Below, piece after piece: positions 63,033 to 64,000 of a stretch of DNA of 64,000 nucleotides; within the stretch, counting starts at the first letter, position 1, and each line of letters starts with the position of its first letter. The position numbers and the translations under genes were made by a program. The notes under the pieces were generated by a model. The model made no database searches. It had not been told where the DNA came from and was given only the letters and a program-made list of their open reading frames with translations. Location: positions 53,568-117,567 of the forward strand of contig CAMVIM010000010.1 in NCBI GenBank assembly GCA_947167515.1. The letters are read 5' to 3'. The stretch is from an uncultured Prevotellaceae bacterium. GTDB taxonomy: Bacteria > Bacteroidota > Bacteroidia > Bacteroidales > Bacteroidaceae.

Positions 63033-64000
63033 TTGAATCCGAAGAATATACATATTGCCGACTACGACTACGACCTGCCCGATGAGCGCATCGCCAAGTT
63101 CCCTTTGGCGGAGCGAGACGCGAGCAAACTGCTGGTGTATCAGCATGGCGAGGTGAGCGAGGACGTGTTCACCTCCCTGCCCAAGTATCTGCCTCAGGGA
63201 GCGTTGATGGTGTTTAACAACACCAAGGTGATACAGGCACGGTTGCATTTCCGCAAGGCTTCAGCCGATTCCCATGTGCTTGGTGCCCTCATTGAGGTGT
63301 TTTGCCTCGAACCTGCTGTGCCTAACGACTATCAGTTGAACTTCTCCCAACGGGGTGCGGTGCAGTGGTTTTGTCTGGTGGGAAACCTGAAGAAGTGGAA
63401 AGAGGGGAAGCTTTCGCGCGAAATCACGATGCCCGATGGTGAGAAAGTGGTGCTGACCTGTGAGCGGAAGGGGCTGCATGGCACTTCCCACATCGTGGAG
63501 TTCACTTGGGAAGGCAACTACACTTGGGCAGAACTGCTCGATGCCGTGGGCGAACTGCCTATTCCTCCCTACCTGAACCGCGAGACGCAGGAGAGCGACA
63601 AGCGAACCTATCAGACGGTGTATTCCAAAATCAAAGGTTCGGTGGCTGCTCCGACCGCAGGACTGCACTTTACGGAGCGGGTGCTCAAGGCACTGGACGA
63701 GGCTGGCATTGACCGCGAGGAACTGACCCTCCATGTGGGTGCAGGCACCTTCAAGCCAGTGAAGAGCGAGGAGATTGGCGACCACGACATGCACACCGAG
63801 CATATCGCCGTGCGTAGGCAAACCATCGAGAAACTCATTGCGCATGGTGGCGAAGCCATTGCGGTGGGCACCACAAGTGTGCGCACCCTCGAAAGCCTCT
63901 ACTACATGGGCATCCTCGCCATGCAGGGCAAGGAAGACCTCCATGTGCCCCAATGGATGCCCTACGAAACAGCCAACTCTCAACTCTCAACTCTCAACTC
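63033..64000 (+). CDS. queA: S-adenosylmethionine:tRNA ribosyltransferase-isomerase, 3' end outside window
   Basis: QueA makes epoxyqueuosine in tRNA. The frame reads LNPKNIHIADYDYDLPDERI, then FPLAERDASKLLVY, FNNTKVIQARL, SVAAPTAGLHFTE, LHVGAGTFKPV and HTEHIAV, all typical. No ATG or GTG precedes the conserved region in frame before a stop at 63003, so the start is the TTG at 63033. Near the right edge, after VPQWMPYET, the frame enters AACTCTC repeats (ANSQLSTLNS), which should be an insertion relative to family members. The gene is absent from the ORF track because it runs off the window. Confidence 0.92.
   Translation, partial: MNPKNIHIADYDYDLPDERIAKFPLAERDASKLLVYQHGEVSEDVFTSLPKYLPQGALMVFNNTKVIQARLHFRKASADSHVLGALIEVFCLEPAVPNDYQLNFSQRGAVQWFCLVGNLKKWKEGKLSREITMPDGEKVVLTCERKGLHGTSHIVEFTWEGNYTWAELLDAVGELPIPPYLNRETQESDKRTYQTVYSKIKGSVAAPTAGLHFTERVLKALDEAGIDREELTLHVGAGTFKPVKSEEIGDHDMHTEHIAVRRQTIEKLIAHGGEAIAVGTTSVRTLESLYYMGILAMQGKEDLHVPQWMPYETANSQLSTLN
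63973..64000 (+). repeat. AACTCTC heptamer repeat inside queA
   Basis: CAACTCTCAACTCTCAACTC and one further unit reach the window edge, an exact seven-base period. Because 7 is not a multiple of 3 the repeat passes through all frames, and each added or lost copy would change the frame. Confidence 0.9.

Overview
The window looks like a Bacteroidales chromosome, most likely a gut or rumen Prevotellaceae relative. Four things point there: the protein families (DUF4421, DUF3109, DUF2795, SUF next to infB and cvpA, many secreted glycan hydrolases); repeated TAnnTTTG promoter elements just upstream of genes; the near absence of Shine-Dalgarno sequences; and AT-rich spacers filled with dispersed short repeats. 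I found no tRNA, rRNA, CRISPR array, phage or complete insertion sequence.

Layout. 1-8109 (+): infB (3' part), cvpA, sufB-C-D-S and hisS, a housekeeping run ending in a bidirectional terminator. 8261-10146 (-): a stand-alone receiver protein and a zinc-ribbon TackOD1-like protein. 10343-14239 (-): a transporter, a SpmA/SpmB-like membrane protein, ribF and a DUF3109 protein. 14388-25149 (-): a glycan block with a secreted modular protein whose 5' end looks broken next to a 40-bp palindrome, a GH31, a membrane AraC-type regulator and a GH30-like enzyme. Then serB (-), a GH10 xylanase with two CBM6-like modules (+) and tyrS (-).

30924-36673 is the most interesting region. It holds two NHLM-type ABC exporter genes (the first with a C39 leader peptidase), a convergent VKOR-thioredoxin fusion with a dead C39-like domain, and a 63-residue precursor with a double-glycine leader and a twin CX3C core. 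I read this as a disulfide-peptide (bacteriocin-like) production and export locus.

36798-45292 (+): a DUF4421 protein, a GH51 arabinofuranosidase, a repeat-rich spacer, a 1200-residue secreted protein and a small trailing protein. 45350-51890: several dispersed repeat families, a PIN toxin-antitoxin pair, an ATPase plus DUF4435 pair resembling the PARIS defence system but separated by a repeat element, and a PurF paralogue lacking the N-terminal catalytic cysteine. 51892-62774: a lipoprotein, an ABCG-like transporter, a nucleosidase, a CE1-CE6 double esterase, DUF2795, a PduO-type adenosyltransferase, a reduced methyltransferase-like protein, a TPR sensor kinase and birA. The window ends inside queA, which has a TTG start preceded by three 23-bp tandem repeats and a heptamer repeat inside its reading frame.

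Together GH10, GH30-like, GH31, GH51 and CE1-CE6 would serve breakdown of acetylated (feruloylated) arabinoxylan, but no SusC/SusD pair is present in the window.
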